Origin: Lachnospiraceae bacterium KM106-2
GTDB taxonomy: Bacteria; Bacillota; Clostridia; Lachnospirales; Lachnospiraceae
NCBI GenBank assembly: GCA_009731425.1
Contig: AP018794.1
Coordinates: 1,309,960 to 1,373,959, forward strand
Length of the DNA: 64,000 bases
Reading direction: 5' to 3'
Below are positions 9,226-18,965 of this stretch, piece by piece. Below the pieces are notes generated by a model that was given only the letters and a program-made list of their open reading frames with translations, was not told where the DNA came from and did not search any database. A program made the position numbers and the translations under genes. Every line of letters begins with the position of its first letter. Positions within the stretch are counted from its first letter, which is position 1.

Positions 9226-9392
9226 GATTTCCTCCCGTCTATTCTGTGCAAATTCTATACATTTCTATCATTCGCCAAAATTTGTCTTGCTATTTTACTA
9301 TTTTCATCTTATCATACCTGTAAGTATATGAATAATATCTATTTTATATATTAACTATATATTTTCTGTATAGTTAGTAGGAAGGAAACTCT

Positions 9393-10271
9393 ATGGATTT
9401 AAAGCAATTGTCTTATTTTATCACGGTTGTGGAAGAAGGTAATATCTCCCTAGCCGCTAAAAAATTACATATGTCACAGCCTCCGCTCTCTACTCAGATG
9501 AAACTATTAGAGGAAGAATTAGAATGCACTCTCTTTGAACGCGGTTCCAGAAAGATCGTTTTAACCGAAGCCGGCCGTATTCTATATCATAAAGCACTTT
9601 CTATGATGAGTATGGCAAAACAGACGAAAAAGCAGATTAAAGACTATAATGATGGAACGACAGGAGTTTTACGAATCGGCGTCATCTCCAGTGTCAGCAG
9701 CACGATCTTCGCTGATTATATTAAAGGATTTCATGACCAATATCCTGGCGTAACCTATGAAATTACAGAAGCCAATACCTACGAACTACTAGAACAGATT
9801 CAAACGGATCTCTTGGAATTTGCGATCATTCGTACTCCATTCCATGGACATAATCTCCATTGTGAGTATTTAAATCTAGAATCTATGTTAGCCATTGGCA
9901 AACAAGAAGCCTTCTCCTTTACAGATGGTGATACGATGAACTTACAAGAGCTCGCCTCTTATCCCCTTATTTACTATCGTCGCTGGGAGAGCATCTTAGA
10001 AGAAACGTTTCAGAATAATAATCTCAATCCAACGGTTCTATGTGTAAATGATGATGCCAGAACAACCGCTTATTTAGCTCAAACCGGCCTTGGCGTTGGT
10101 ATCATACCTGAGAGTGCCTTTCCTCTGATCCAGACAGAAGGCTGCGTGGCAAAAAAAATTAGCGATGATGCACTCCTATCCCGTATCGCCGTTGTCTATC
10201 ACGACAATACGTATTTGTCCACCATCGCTAAAAATTTTATTACTTTTATTGTATCGTTGTATGATCACTAA
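9393..10271 (+). CDS. LysR-family transcriptional regulator
   Basis: The 292-aa protein has an N-terminal winged helix-turn-helix (about 1-60, MDLKQLSYFI then AAKKLHMSQPPLSTQMKLLE). A two-lobed effector domain (about 90-290) has the usual VLRIGVISS start and GLGVGIIP motif. AGGAAGG precedes the ATG. It is divergent from the ABC exporter genes, the typical arrangement for a LysR regulator controlling its neighbour and itself from the shared 167-base interval. The effector is unknown. Its last 26 bases overlap the 3' end of the convergent beta-propeller gene. Confidence 0.92.
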   Translation: MDLKQLSYFITVVEEGNISLAAKKLHMSQPPLSTQMKLLEEELECTLFERGSRKIVLTEAGRILYHKALSMMSMAKQTKKQIKDYNDGTTGVLRIGVISSVSSTIFADYIKGFHDQYPGVTYEITEANTYELLEQIQTDLLEFAIIRTPFHGHNLHCEYLNLESMLAIGKQEAFSFTDGDTMNLQELASYPLIYYRRWESILEETFQNNNLNPTVLCVNDDARTTAYLAQTGLGVGIIPESAFPLIQTEGCVAKKISDDALLSRIAVVYHDNTYLSTIAKNFITFIVSLYDH

Positions 10272-12123
10272 TATGGATCGTCTCGCCAATTTTCTCTCGC
10301 TTTACAAGATCAACACTCTTGATGTCACTGGTACCATCATCATTTAGGAACAAGACATATAAGACATCTCCAATATAAATCGCACGGGAACGATTTGCTG
10401 TAGTATCTGCCAGGATATCGATATATTCGGTAAAACCTGATTTTTCATCATATTTTACAACCTGGTAAGAATACCTGCTCGTTAGTCTACCCTTCAGACA
10501 ACCAAAACCGATCAGATTTTTCTCTCTCATGATCAATAATGCCTTATTATTATCCTGTAATTCATCATTAGTTGACGTTTGCTTCGTATATTTTGCGATC
10601 TCCTTCATGACATTTGGATTGGAGATATCAAACATCGATAACTTCACTCCTAGTTGTTCTGAGCCGTCCATTCCCGTATCCATGCCGACACCTAAAAGTC
10701 GATTCTTGCTATATTCATGTAAGAAAGAAGAGAATCCAGGAATCTTTAATTTCGAATCAATTTTAATGTTTCTTGGATTCTTTAAGTTGACACAGAATAG
10801 CGGATCCGTATTTCGATAGGTCACAAAATATCCTCGATCTTTTAGAAATCTGGCAGAATAAATGATTTCCCCTTTTGCTATCTTTGTAATAGAATCTGTT
10901 TTATTTAATTTCGAGTCAAATACATAAACATTATTATAATCTTCATTTCCATGCTTGTTTACTGTAGTTAACACTCTTAAATATCCTTTATATTCATCTA
11001 GGGAATAATTATTATTAATCTGTCCATCAACTTTCACTGTTTTCTTAAATGCGATCCTCCCCTTATCATACTGGAACTTGCAGATCGTCGTATCATTTTC
11101 ATTTCCTTCATAAGACAGCAAATAGATATTATTTTCATTGACATATTCTTTCGTATCAGAGGAAAGGAATACTTTTCGATCCGTAAATTTAGTTGGATGC
11201 TTCAGATCAATAGAAGAAATGATCGTATATTGGTTCACTCTTTCACACTGTTCCACAATAAAATCCTTTGCCTTTACACACGTTTCTCCGACCTTAGGAA
11301 TATAGGAATTCAAATCGTTTTTGTCAAAATTGTTTGGAGTCTCGCAAGTAGTAAATAAATATAAATACCCATCATAGATTCGGCTAGTGTCGATCGTGCC
11401 ATCTTGTTGTAACTGAGCAATCTGTTTTGGATTCTTAGGGTCCAACACATCATAGAACTCCAGATAGGTTGTAGCTTTATACCAGTCATTTACATCATAG
11501 GTATCTGACTGCTCAGATGACAGCAAGATCAAAGTACCATTTGATATATATAAATCCTCGATTGATTGTTTTGCAGTCAGATCACACACATGTGTGGCTC
11601 CTTGCTTTCCATCAGCCCGAAAGATAGAGACTTGCCTATCTCCTGTAACATAATATAGGTAGTTGCCATCAGTTTTTACAATATCAGCTTCATCTACCCC
11701 TTCAACCTGAGTATCCGTTTTCGAATAAGAAGAGGCAGCTCCCGAAGTTTCTTTATCCTCCGATGCAACAGCATTTTCACTGTCAGTCTCTGAGTAAGTA
11801 TATGCCTCAGCTCGATTGATCTCCTGATAGATCTGTTCATACGTTACGGTCTTTTTTATCTCTCCGGTTGCCTTATTCTGTCCTGCTCTATAGTTATGAA
11901 TTCCTATTGGAATCGCAATCAGCAATACCGCTGCTGCTATACTGGCTGCTTTCCATATTGGTTTACGATGCGGTGTATGGTTTTGTTTTCTTCGTTCCAT
12001 CGCATCATCTAACATAAAATCAAGATTTTCCGGGCGAATGCTTTCCGGAATCTGAATCTTATCATCATCAAATACATCTTTAATTTTATCTTTGATCTCA
12101 TCTGAATTCTCTAATTTATTCAT
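10246..12123 (-). CDS. Membrane-anchored beta-propeller protein paired with an ECF sigma factor
   Basis: The 625-aa protein has a cytoplasmic N-terminus of about 55 residues, one membrane helix (56-75) and a long extracellular part. That part contains QVEGVDEADIVKTDGNYLYY, the hallmark of the C-terminal beta-propeller family (Pfam Beta_propel). Its start lies 2 bases after the stop of the ECF sigma gene, behind GGGGAGG. By position and topology it is probably the anti-sigma factor, with the cytoplasmic tail binding sigma and the propeller sensing something outside. The N-terminus lacks the His/Cys motif of zinc anti-sigma domains. Confidence 0.88.
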   Translation of the reverse strand: MNKLENSDEIKDKIKDVFDDDKIQIPESIRPENLDFMLDDAMERRKQNHTPHRKPIWKAASIAAAVLLIAIPIGIHNYRAGQNKATGEIKKTVTYEQIYQEINRAEAYTYSETDSENAVASEDKETSGAASSYSKTDTQVEGVDEADIVKTDGNYLYYVTGDRQVSIFRADGKQGATHVCDLTAKQSIEDLYISNGTLILLSSEQSDTYDVNDWYKATTYLEFYDVLDPKNPKQIAQLQQDGTIDTSRIYDGYLYLFTTCETPNNFDKNDLNSYIPKVGETCVKAKDFIVEQCERVNQYTIISSIDLKHPTKFTDRKVFLSSDTKEYVNENNIYLLSYEGNENDTTICKFQYDKGRIAFKKTVKVDGQINNNYSLDEYKGYLRVLTTVNKHGNEDYNNVYVFDSKLNKTDSITKIAKGEIIYSARFLKDRGYFVTYRNTDPLFCVNLKNPRNIKIDSKLKIPGFSSFLHEYSKNRLLGVGMDTGMDGSEQLGVKLSMFDISNPNVMKEIAKYTKQTSTNDELQDNNKALLIMREKNLIGFGCLKGRLTSRYSYQVVKYDEKSGFTEYIDILADTTANRSRAIYIGDVLYVLFLNDDGTSDIKSVDLVKREKIGETIHISDHTTIQ

Positions 12124-12125
12124 CC

Positions 12126-12644
12126 TTATGCCTCCCCTTCCATCAAATGTTGTAGTTTATTGATCGACCGCCGATATTTGCTTCGCACTGTGCTGTGCTT
12201 AAGATGCAACATCCGAGCGATCTCATCACCTTTATAACCTTCTACCGCACTCATGATCACGATCAGACGCTCCTCGTAAGATAGTTTTCTAAGCGCCTCT
12301 TTCACATCTGCTGCTCCCTCTACATCAGCAATGCGGTCTGGTAATTCCTCAACCAGTTCTAGAGGAACCTCTCTTCGTTTATAGTGTCTGATCTTTTTAT
12401 TACATTCATTGATCAATATCTTGCACATCCACCCATAGCAAGCTTCTTCCTTTCGTAATTGTCCGATTGATTCATACACGTTTAACATCGCATCACCTAA
12501 TACGTCCATCGCATCCTGCTCATTTTGTAACACATAATACGCTAATTTATAAAGCTTTTCATACACAAGTGCATATAAACTATTAAACGCCTCTTTTTCA
12601 CCCTTCTTCGCCCTTATAACAAGTTCCATTGGTAAGCTAGTCAT
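12126..12644 (-). CDS. ECF-family RNA polymerase sigma factor
   Basis: The 172-aa protein has region 2 (about 20-85, with AYYVLQNEQDAMDVLGDAML and CYGWMCKILINECNKKIR) and region 4 (about 115-165, KLSYEERLIVIMSAVEGYKGDEIARML then HSTVRSKYRRS). An AGGAGGCAT site precedes the ATG. It is translationally close to the downstream beta-propeller gene, forming a sigma/anti-sigma pair. The upstream 90 bases have an ACACT/AGTGT inverted repeat that may mark an autoregulated promoter. Confidence 0.93.
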   Translation of the reverse strand: MTSLPMELVIRAKKGEKEAFNSLYALVYEKLYKLAYYVLQNEQDAMDVLGDAMLNVYESIGQLRKEEACYGWMCKILINECNKKIRHYKRREVPLELVEELPDRIADVEGAADVKEALRKLSYEERLIVIMSAVEGYKGDEIARMLHLKHSTVRSKYRRSINKLQHLMEGEA

Positions 12645-12736
12645 AAGATGCCTCCTTCCTCATTCACCTTTACACTAATACAGAGTGTGAAAACTGGTAA
12701 AATGTTGCATTAAATTCAAAATTTATTACTAGCAGT

Positions 12737-12764
12737 AAAAAAGACTGATTTAGAATCAGTCTTT
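12737..12764 (-). terminator. Terminator overlapping the stop of the 129-aa gene
   Basis: AAAGACTGATT and AATCAGTCTTT form a hairpin with a minus-strand T6 tail, starting at the stop codon of the adjacent gene. Confidence 0.8.
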
Positions 12765-13152
12765 ATCTCTTTTTAATCACTACATCTATTTTACCTTGAA
12801 ACTTCTTACTATCCACTAATAGCTCATAATCACCCTTCTTTAATGCATACTTCCAACTACCATTTCTCATTACTGAAATAGAAGTTACCGTATACTTCTT
12901 ATTCTTTAAGGTAATTGTAATATCTTTCGAAGTTCCTTTTGCCTTAATACTCATTTCATAGTCCCCAGAACTGTCAACGTTAAAACCAACGGAACTAGCA
13001 ATCGGTCCGCCTTTCTCTAAATCATTATGTATTTCAGCCACGATCTGACTACGACTGCTCCAATAAATGCCCACGATTAAGATTAAGATCACTACCGCGC
13101 ACGACATGATCCTATGGCTCCGTTTCATTCTATTTCCTTCCACAACTTTCAT
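12763..13152 (-). CDS. Membrane-anchored or secreted small protein of unknown function
   Basis: The 129-aa product has an N-terminal membrane helix or signal anchor (about 16-32, CAVVILILIVGIYW). An extracellular beta-rich domain of about 90 residues follows, without cysteines. Two ATGs are both well placed: 13152 behind GGGAGG and 13128 behind AAGGAAAT, giving 129 or 121 residues. It lies just upstream in orientation of the ECF sigma pair but has its own terminator. The family is not recognised. Confidence 0.75.
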   Translation of the reverse strand: MKVVEGNRMKRSHRIMSCAVVILILIVGIYWSSRSQIVAEIHNDLEKGGPIASSVGFNVDSSGDYEMSIKAKGTSKDITITLKNKKYTVTSISVMRNGSWKYALKKGDYELLVDSKKFQGKIDVVIKKR

Positions 13153-13196
13153 TCAACTTCCTCCCATATTTTACATCCATTTTTTCATTGTAACAT

Positions 13197-13247
13197 AAAG
13201 AAAGGGATCAAACCAGCGTTACCATTCTCCGGTTTGATCCCTTTCTT
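13197..13247. terminator. Bidirectional terminator after the MATE gene
   Basis: AAAGAAAGGGATCAAACC and GGTTTGATCCCTTTCTT are perfect inverted arms of 17 bp flanking a 17-base loop, 15 bases after the MATE stop codon. Confidence 0.88.
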
Positions 13248-13261
13248 CTCTATCCTTTTCA

Positions 13262-14623
13262 TTAACAAGGTTGATTTCTCTTAGATAGGACTTTTTGAAT
13301 TGTAATAAAATAGACTATTGTAGTAATAATTGGGCTGATTAAATCCGATAAGGTCTCGGCATAAAATACTTTAGAAATATCAAAGTAAAGTGGAATCACG
13401 ACAAGCGAGATTAAATAGATACTTTTTCGAAATAACGATAAAGTGATCGCGATCTTTGCAATTCCCATACCGGTAAACCCGTCAACGATGGCATATTGTA
13501 CCGCAAGAGGGATTAAACCGATCGTACTGATCCGAATTGCCCACTCACATAAACGAACGTATTCTGGATTGCTTGTAAATAATTGAATAAATAGATGAGG
13601 TACCGTCTGCGCAATGACAAACATCAAAAACGTAAATCCACACCCTAATAAAACTATTAATTTCTGTGCTCGTAAAATTCGATCTGGTCTTCTCGCCCCA
13701 TAATTATAACCAAGGATCGTTTGCGTTCCGCCTGTGATTCCTCCAAGTGGCATCGTAACCATCAGCATGAAACTTTGTACAATGGTTGCACTCGCAAGAA
13801 GCATATCTCCTCTCTCTGCTCCACCATAACGCTGTAGTACTGTATTTAACAAAATGATCAGAACGTTATCCGTCGCGATGATAACAAAAGGAGACAAGCC
13901 TAAAAGGGCTATCTTTCGCATCGTCTTTCCTTCATATCCACCAAATCGAATTGGGATGATAACCTTCTTACTAAATAAAAACCATAGAACATAACCAGCC
14001 GATGCCATCTGCGAAAGAATCGTTGCAAGTGCGGCACCACGAACTCCCATACCTAATCCAAAGATAAAAACGGGATCTAATACCAGATTAGCTACTGCAC
14101 CGATCAATACCGAGATCATTCCGTTAGTTGCAAATCCCTGACAAATGATAAATTGATTCATTCCCACCGAAAGCAATGCAAAGATCGTACCAACAAGATA
14201 AATGCTTAGGTATTCATTTGCATAAGGAAAGGTTACTTGGCTCGCTCCAAACCACATCAACAACTTATCCTTTAGTAAATATGTGACACACATTAAAACA
14301 ATTGATAAGATACTTAGCATCATAAAACTATTTGCGAGGATCTTTGAGGCACCCTCTTCGTCCTTTTCCCCCAGCTTAATACTCATTAACGGCGATCCGC
14401 CAATTCCGACTAGGGAAGCAAACGCTGCGATCAGCGTTACGATCGGTCCACATACTCCAACTGCAGCCAACGCAGTATCACCAACTTCAGATATATTACC
14501 GATATACATTCTATCAACGATACTATATAAGACACTGACGAATTGCGCCAGCATGGATGGAATAGCAAGACGGAAAACAAGCTTTCCAATTTTGTCAGTA
14601 TCTAATGTATTTTTCTGTTTCAT
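13262..14623 (-). CDS. MATE-family efflux transporter
   Basis: The 453-aa protein has about 12 membrane helices in two related halves and the typical MATE opening (IGKLVFRLAIPSMLAQFVSVLYSIVDRMYIG) followed by ALAAVG. AAGGAGC precedes the ATG. It belongs to the DinF/MepA-like branch common in clostridia and would export cationic compounds using a sodium or proton gradient. It forms its own unit with a terminator. The substrate cannot be told from sequence. Confidence 0.93.
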   Translation of the reverse strand: MKQKNTLDTDKIGKLVFRLAIPSMLAQFVSVLYSIVDRMYIGNISEVGDTALAAVGVCGPIVTLIAAFASLVGIGGSPLMSIKLGEKDEEGASKILANSFMMLSILSIVLMCVTYLLKDKLLMWFGASQVTFPYANEYLSIYLVGTIFALLSVGMNQFIICQGFATNGMISVLIGAVANLVLDPVFIFGLGMGVRGAALATILSQMASAGYVLWFLFSKKVIIPIRFGGYEGKTMRKIALLGLSPFVIIATDNVLIILLNTVLQRYGGAERGDMLLASATIVQSFMLMVTMPLGGITGGTQTILGYNYGARRPDRILRAQKLIVLLGCGFTFLMFVIAQTVPHLFIQLFTSNPEYVRLCEWAIRISTIGLIPLAVQYAIVDGFTGMGIAKIAITLSLFRKSIYLISLVVIPLYFDISKVFYAETLSDLISPIITTIVYFITIQKVLSKRNQPC

Positions 14624-14692
14624 TTACAAAAAGCTCCTTCAAGACATACTGTCTGACATTTTATCTTATTGTATTCTGTCCGTCAATGGATA

Positions 14693-15664
14693 TTAGAGGC
14701 ATTCTTTGTATAAACGAAGGACATTTTCTCCTGTAATCTTATCGACCTCACTTTCATGGAATCCTGCCTTTTGCATTTGTTGTAGCAACTTCGGCATATA
14801 GGATGCATTTTCTAACTCCAGATTCTCTCTAGGAATTCCATCAAAGTCGGTTCCCAATCCTACACAATCAATTCCACCAACCTGATATAGATGCTGCATA
14901 TGAGCAATAATTCGTTCAACCGAACCAAACGGCTGCTCTCCATCTACTAAAAAGTAAGGGAAAAAGTTAACTCCGATCACTCCACCTCGCTCTGATAGTT
15001 TGCGTACCATCTCATCCGTAAGATTACGACCATGGCCGCATAGTGATCTCGCATTCGAGTGACTGGCTACAAATGGCTTATTCGTTGATGCAAGGACATC
15101 ATAAAATAGACGATCAGAACCATGGGATACATCGATGATCATCTTTTTTTGTTCCATATATTTCACCAGATCAAAACCAAATGGAGTCAATCCATTCTCT
15201 GTATCAATATGAGCCGGATTCTTTAAATCCGAATTAGGATAACCGATCTGATTCTTATAATTCCAAGTAAGAGTCATCATACGAACGCCTTTTTCATAAA
15301 ACTCATCAAGATGATCTAAGTTCCCTGCGATCGCTTCTCCTCCCTCTACCGTTAGTAGCCCACTTAAGCGGCCCTCACACTCATTTTTACTAATGTCTTC
15401 AAAGCAATAAACAGGAGCTATCTCCTCTTCATTCTCCTTCATTAGCTGCTCATAGCAAGAAATCATCTCTTTGCATGTCCGATAAGGATCATCCGTTTTC
15501 TCTTGATCAACGAACAAAGCAAAATTTTGCAGTAGATAACCACCCTGCTTCATCTTAGCAAGATCAATGTGATAATCATTTGAAGAAAGAGAGGTCTTTT
15601 TTCCCTTCTTCCAGTCATAATATATTTCTCCGATCGTATCGCAATGCATATCTATAATTTTCAT
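14693..15664 (-). CDS. Membrane-dipeptidase-type peptidase (M19 family)
   Basis: The 323-aa zinc hydrolase has the M19 opening IIDMHCDT (H-x-D metal ligands), the central Glu near VEGGEAI, DVSHGSD and the second metal histidine in VASHSNAR, followed by VGLGTDFDG near the end. Length and motif order match renal-dipeptidase-like enzymes, which cleave dipeptides, often containing D-residues. No signal peptide is present, so it acts in the cytoplasm. AGGAGAT precedes the ATG. Confidence 0.93.
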   Translation of the reverse strand: MKIIDMHCDTIGEIYYDWKKGKKTSLSSNDYHIDLAKMKQGGYLLQNFALFVDQEKTDDPYRTCKEMISCYEQLMKENEEEIAPVYCFEDISKNECEGRLSGLLTVEGGEAIAGNLDHLDEFYEKGVRMMTLTWNYKNQIGYPNSDLKNPAHIDTENGLTPFGFDLVKYMEQKKMIIDVSHGSDRLFYDVLASTNKPFVASHSNARSLCGHGRNLTDEMVRKLSERGGVIGVNFFPYFLVDGEQPFGSVERIIAHMQHLYQVGGIDCVGLGTDFDGIPRENLELENASYMPKLLQQMQKAGFHESEVDKITGENVLRLYKECL

Positions 15665-15750
15665 AACTTATCTCCTAACATTTAATTTTATGCTCTAATT
15701 TTCTTATATGAAGAATACAATAAACCAATAACAAATAAAGGTGCAAGCTT

Positions 15751-16785
15751 ATGATGAAATTTCTCACCGATCACTGGGAACAATTTATTGGGTGCCTCTT
15801 GCTCGTTCTTGTTGGCACAATGCTCTCTTCCTATACCATATACCATCTCTCCGCTACTAAACTATATGCAGGAGGAGCCTTGTATCAGTCAATTAATGAC
15901 CTGCAAGAAAACAGTATTACGGTTTCTTCCAAAACCGATGAAACTATTTCACAAAAAGAGATCGCAGAACAGAATGAACGATTTTTTCGTTCATCAAATG
16001 CAACCGCACTGAATCAATCCATATCGTTTTCAGACATTACCTCTGATAAAACCAATCGATATACGTCTCCCGAAAAATTAATTACTGCTTATTACAGCAT
16101 ATTAAGGGATGCTGCAAATGTAACAGATTTTAATATCGGGTGCGGTACCATCGGCAATAGCATGCAGCCTTATCCCTATGCTTATCAATTACTGACTGAT
16201 AACTATCAAAAGAATGTAAATAAGGCTAAATTCACCAATTCATTCCGCGGTATTGCCCATATAAATCTATTGAAGGTAAAACAAGCATATTCACCTGCTG
16301 GGACGCCCACAGGAACCTCCTATTATTTAACGGAATTCGAAGTCATAACAGGAAGAAAAGAAAATGATAAAATGCAAAAGGGAGCACAAGGTCTCTTCGG
16401 GTATTATTACGCTCTCTTCACCATTGTAAATACTGGACGAGAAGGTTTTAAAATTGATGCCATGCGCATCGTACCCGAAAATTATTGCTGTGCTCCCTAT
16501 CATAGCTGGAAATTTGATGCTAAATTTATTACAGAAATCGTGTTCTTAAATAATCTAAAACTCATCGATAGCATAGAATCCATTAAATATATGGATGATG
16601 TCACTACCGTTCAGGCATCCAAAAATAATAATATGTATCGATTTGAATATATCCGCCTAACCAATGGTTATGATCTCCTTTTACATCAATATGAATTCAA
16701 AGATAATAACTGGGTCGAAGTTAATCTGCTAAAAGGTACCGGCTTTGACGAACTCGCTTTCACCATTGATTACTATAACGGCTGA
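15751..16785 (+). CDS. Membrane-anchored protein of unknown function, 344 aa
   Basis: The protein begins with a short cytoplasmic stretch and a membrane helix (about 12-32, FIGCLLLVLVGTMLSSYTIY), then an extracellular domain of about 300 residues. That domain includes a TSPEKLITAYYSILRD stretch resembling NTF2-like accessory domains and a central beta-rich part. It faces the dipeptidase gene divergently and a small membrane-protein gene convergently. Its family is not recognised. Confidence 0.75.
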   Translation: MMKFLTDHWEQFIGCLLLVLVGTMLSSYTIYHLSATKLYAGGALYQSINDLQENSITVSSKTDETISQKEIAEQNERFFRSSNATALNQSISFSDITSDKTNRYTSPEKLITAYYSILRDAANVTDFNIGCGTIGNSMQPYPYAYQLLTDNYQKNVNKAKFTNSFRGIAHINLLKVKQAYSPAGTPTGTSYYLTEFEVITGRKENDKMQKGAQGLFGYYYALFTIVNTGREGFKIDAMRIVPENYCCAPYHSWKFDAKFITEIVFLNNLKLIDSIESIKYMDDVTTVQASKNNNMYRFEYIRLTNGYDLLLHQYEFKDNNWVEVNLLKGTGFDELAFTIDYYNG

Positions 16786-16804
16786 TAACTATTTGGTTTC
16801 CTTA

Positions 16805-17281
16805 TTAAGAACGATGGAACGTCGCATGTTCTAATGCAACGGAAGACCAATGATTCACATAGTTTGATTCTTTTTTTAGGTTTTGATAAAAACGATGTCC
16901 AAATAGAATTGGAATCAACTGCAGCAGCGCGATAATGATACATAAAATAGCATTTGCTGCATTAATCGCCAAAACTCCAAATACTGCTACCCAAAGAATT
17001 GCAGATACGACTCCTGCCTTAAAACTGCTCTCTCTTCCAAGATAAATTAACACAAATTGAGCAATTGCAGGGAGCCCTATTAAGACCATTGCGACGCATC
17101 CTACTACATAATAACTGGTAAATAGATCGCCGAAAAACGGTACTCTATGTATTGTTGCCAAGATTCCACTACCATCTAGTAAAGTACTTTTCAAAAAACA
17201 GATCACTAAAAAAACAAGACTTGCTATACCTATCATACCACTCCAGATCAGGAGAATTTTCTCTGAAATTTTGTTTGTCAT
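16805..17281 (-). CDS. Four-helix membrane protein of unknown function
   Basis: The 158-aa protein has four predicted membrane helices (about 10-28, 55-82, 88-108, 110-130) and a short basic C-terminal tail. GGAAGATGAG precedes the ATG. There are no catalytic motifs. It lies convergent to the 344-aa gene with 20 bases between stops. Function is unknown. Confidence 0.72.
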   Translation of the reverse strand: MTNKISEKILLIWSGMIGIASLVFLVICFLKSTLLDGSGILATIHRVPFFGDLFTSYYVVGCVAMVLIGLPAIAQFVLIYLGRESSFKAGVVSAILWVAVFGVLAINAANAILCIIIALLQLIPILFGHRFYQNLKKESNYVNHWSSVALEHATFHRS

Positions 17282-17340
17282 CTCTCATCTTCCTTTTACA
17301 ATTTTGTAAATATTATAACAAATTTCATTCAACTATAAAA

Positions 17341-17390
17341 GAGGCTTTTGCATATTTTACGATTCTAATGAATTATGCAAAAGCCTCTTT
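17341..17390 (-). terminator. Terminator of the signal-less papain-like gene
   Basis: GAGGCTTTTGCATA and TATGCAAAAGCCTC form 14-bp perfect arms; on the minus strand the hairpin is followed by TTTTATAG. Confidence 0.85.
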
Positions 17391-17396
17391 CCTAAT

Positions 17397-18890
17397 CTAT
17401 AGTCCTTCTCTGATTTTCCTTGTAAATGCTTTAATACAGGCATTCTGATATCCATAATCATCAAGCTTTAATTCAAATTGTTCCTCGTTGTCCCCTATCG
17501 CTTTTGCTTCCTTCGCGCTTGAGGCAACATAGCTCTCGCCTTTCTTAGCTGTGACCATACTACTATAATGCTTAAACTTTAGTTCAATTGGAATTTTGTT
17601 GATCGGCTCTGCTGTATACTCAATCCCAACCAGAAATTCTTTTTCACAAAGCATGACTGGCTCGCAAAGTTCTAGACAGATATAACCTGCATAGTCCATA
17701 CAGTAACCTTTTTCCCCTGTTCTTGTCATATTACTAAGCTTCACTTCTTCAAGATCAGACCATTTTCCTGTTTTACTGATATACACTCTGATACATGTAT
17801 TCGGTACAACAATATAGGTAGAAACATTGACCAGCTGTTCTCCTTTCGTCTTTCCTTGAAATCGATTCGCTGCAAAATTCGTAGTAAGAGATCCAATTCC
17901 CATTGCAGCGGTGCAACCAAATGGATCAAACTCATAGATATGATGAAACTTTCTACGTTTTTCAACATCTGCTACAAGAGAAACCCCTCTTAACTTATCA
18001 TCATAGGAAAGCCAAAAGTATCCATCTATGCCCCAGTTCGAGCCCCAGCTGTTCTTTACTAAGAAAGCTCCATCTCGCTCTGGTTTCACAAAAAACAGAT
18101 TTTTAGAATATCGATCATCCCAGCCAACGATAGTCACTGCATGATTTACTGTTTCTGAATTCGGCTTATAATACGACATATATTTTTTTCCGGTGATTAC
18201 TTTAGGATAGAAATAAGCAGAATCCGAATCTATCTGAAGTTCAACCGATCCATACTCCACTAAAAAATGCTTTATTTTATTGATATAATCACTCTTTTGT
18301 TGCTTGGAACAGCCATCTGGTAGATTTGCAAGACGTATGGTTCTTGTAACCAAGTGGTTGTTTGCTTTTATCTTCTCTGTATCCTTCACTTTTCGTATTT
18401 CCCCAGATGAAACAAAAGGATCCTGTTTTTCATCCACCGGTCCAGTTAATGTCGATCTTGTCCAGTAGGCTGTTGCCATGCTGAAATTGCCGCCTCCATC
18501 CGGTTCACGATCAAACCCCATCTTGTTAGCACCAGCACTAGACAATGCATGTTTCATATGATTTTCTGAAAAATCAAAGTGACTCGGATCGGAAATATGA
18601 GTCTTTTTCATTAGATATCCTTCTAAAATAGCATTGGAAGAAAATGCCCAACAAACCCCATCATATTTCTGATTTTTAATTGTAGAAACATATTTTCTAT
18701 CTAAGTTATAATACTCACTTAAATACATAATTTCAGTCTCATAACGAAAGTCTGTCTTTGTCTCTTTCTCTACTAAATCCTGATATGGTATCAGAACCGG
18801 ATCCGGGATATAACTGGAATTATCATTGGGCCTTTCTAGATATTGCTCGAACTCTGCGCTCACATTGGTAATCGACTTTTCCCAATTCAT
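17397..18890 (-). CDS. Papain-family (C1) protease without signal peptide
   Basis: The 497-aa protein contains a C1A peptidase domain: catalytic Cys81 in GVCWAFS, His251 in VNHAVTIVGWDD and Asn281 in LVKNSWGSNWG. A C-terminal beta domain matches the lectin-like domain seen in related clostridial proteases. It is closely related to the secreted paralogue at 21445-23784. It starts directly with a charged sequence, and a stop codon lies just upstream in frame, so no signal peptide can be added. It therefore appears intracellular or exported by another route. The ribosome binding site is weak. Confidence 0.87.
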   Translation of the reverse strand: MNWEKSITNVSAEFEQYLERPNDNSSYIPDPVLIPYQDLVEKETKTDFRYETEIMYLSEYYNLDRKYVSTIKNQKYDGVCWAFSSNAILEGYLMKKTHISDPSHFDFSENHMKHALSSAGANKMGFDREPDGGGNFSMATAYWTRSTLTGPVDEKQDPFVSSGEIRKVKDTEKIKANNHLVTRTIRLANLPDGCSKQQKSDYINKIKHFLVEYGSVELQIDSDSAYFYPKVITGKKYMSYYKPNSETVNHAVTIVGWDDRYSKNLFFVKPERDGAFLVKNSWGSNWGIDGYFWLSYDDKLRGVSLVADVEKRRKFHHIYEFDPFGCTAAMGIGSLTTNFAANRFQGKTKGEQLVNVSTYIVVPNTCIRVYISKTGKWSDLEEVKLSNMTRTGEKGYCMDYAGYICLELCEPVMLCEKEFLVGIEYTAEPINKIPIELKFKHYSSMVTAKKGESYVASSAKEAKAIGDNEEQFELKLDDYGYQNACIKAFTRKIREGL

Positions 18891-18965
18891 CACATCATCC
18901 CATTAATAGGCACCTAATGTTCTTTCTACATTATATGACGTATTGCTTCATTATGTGACAGTATA

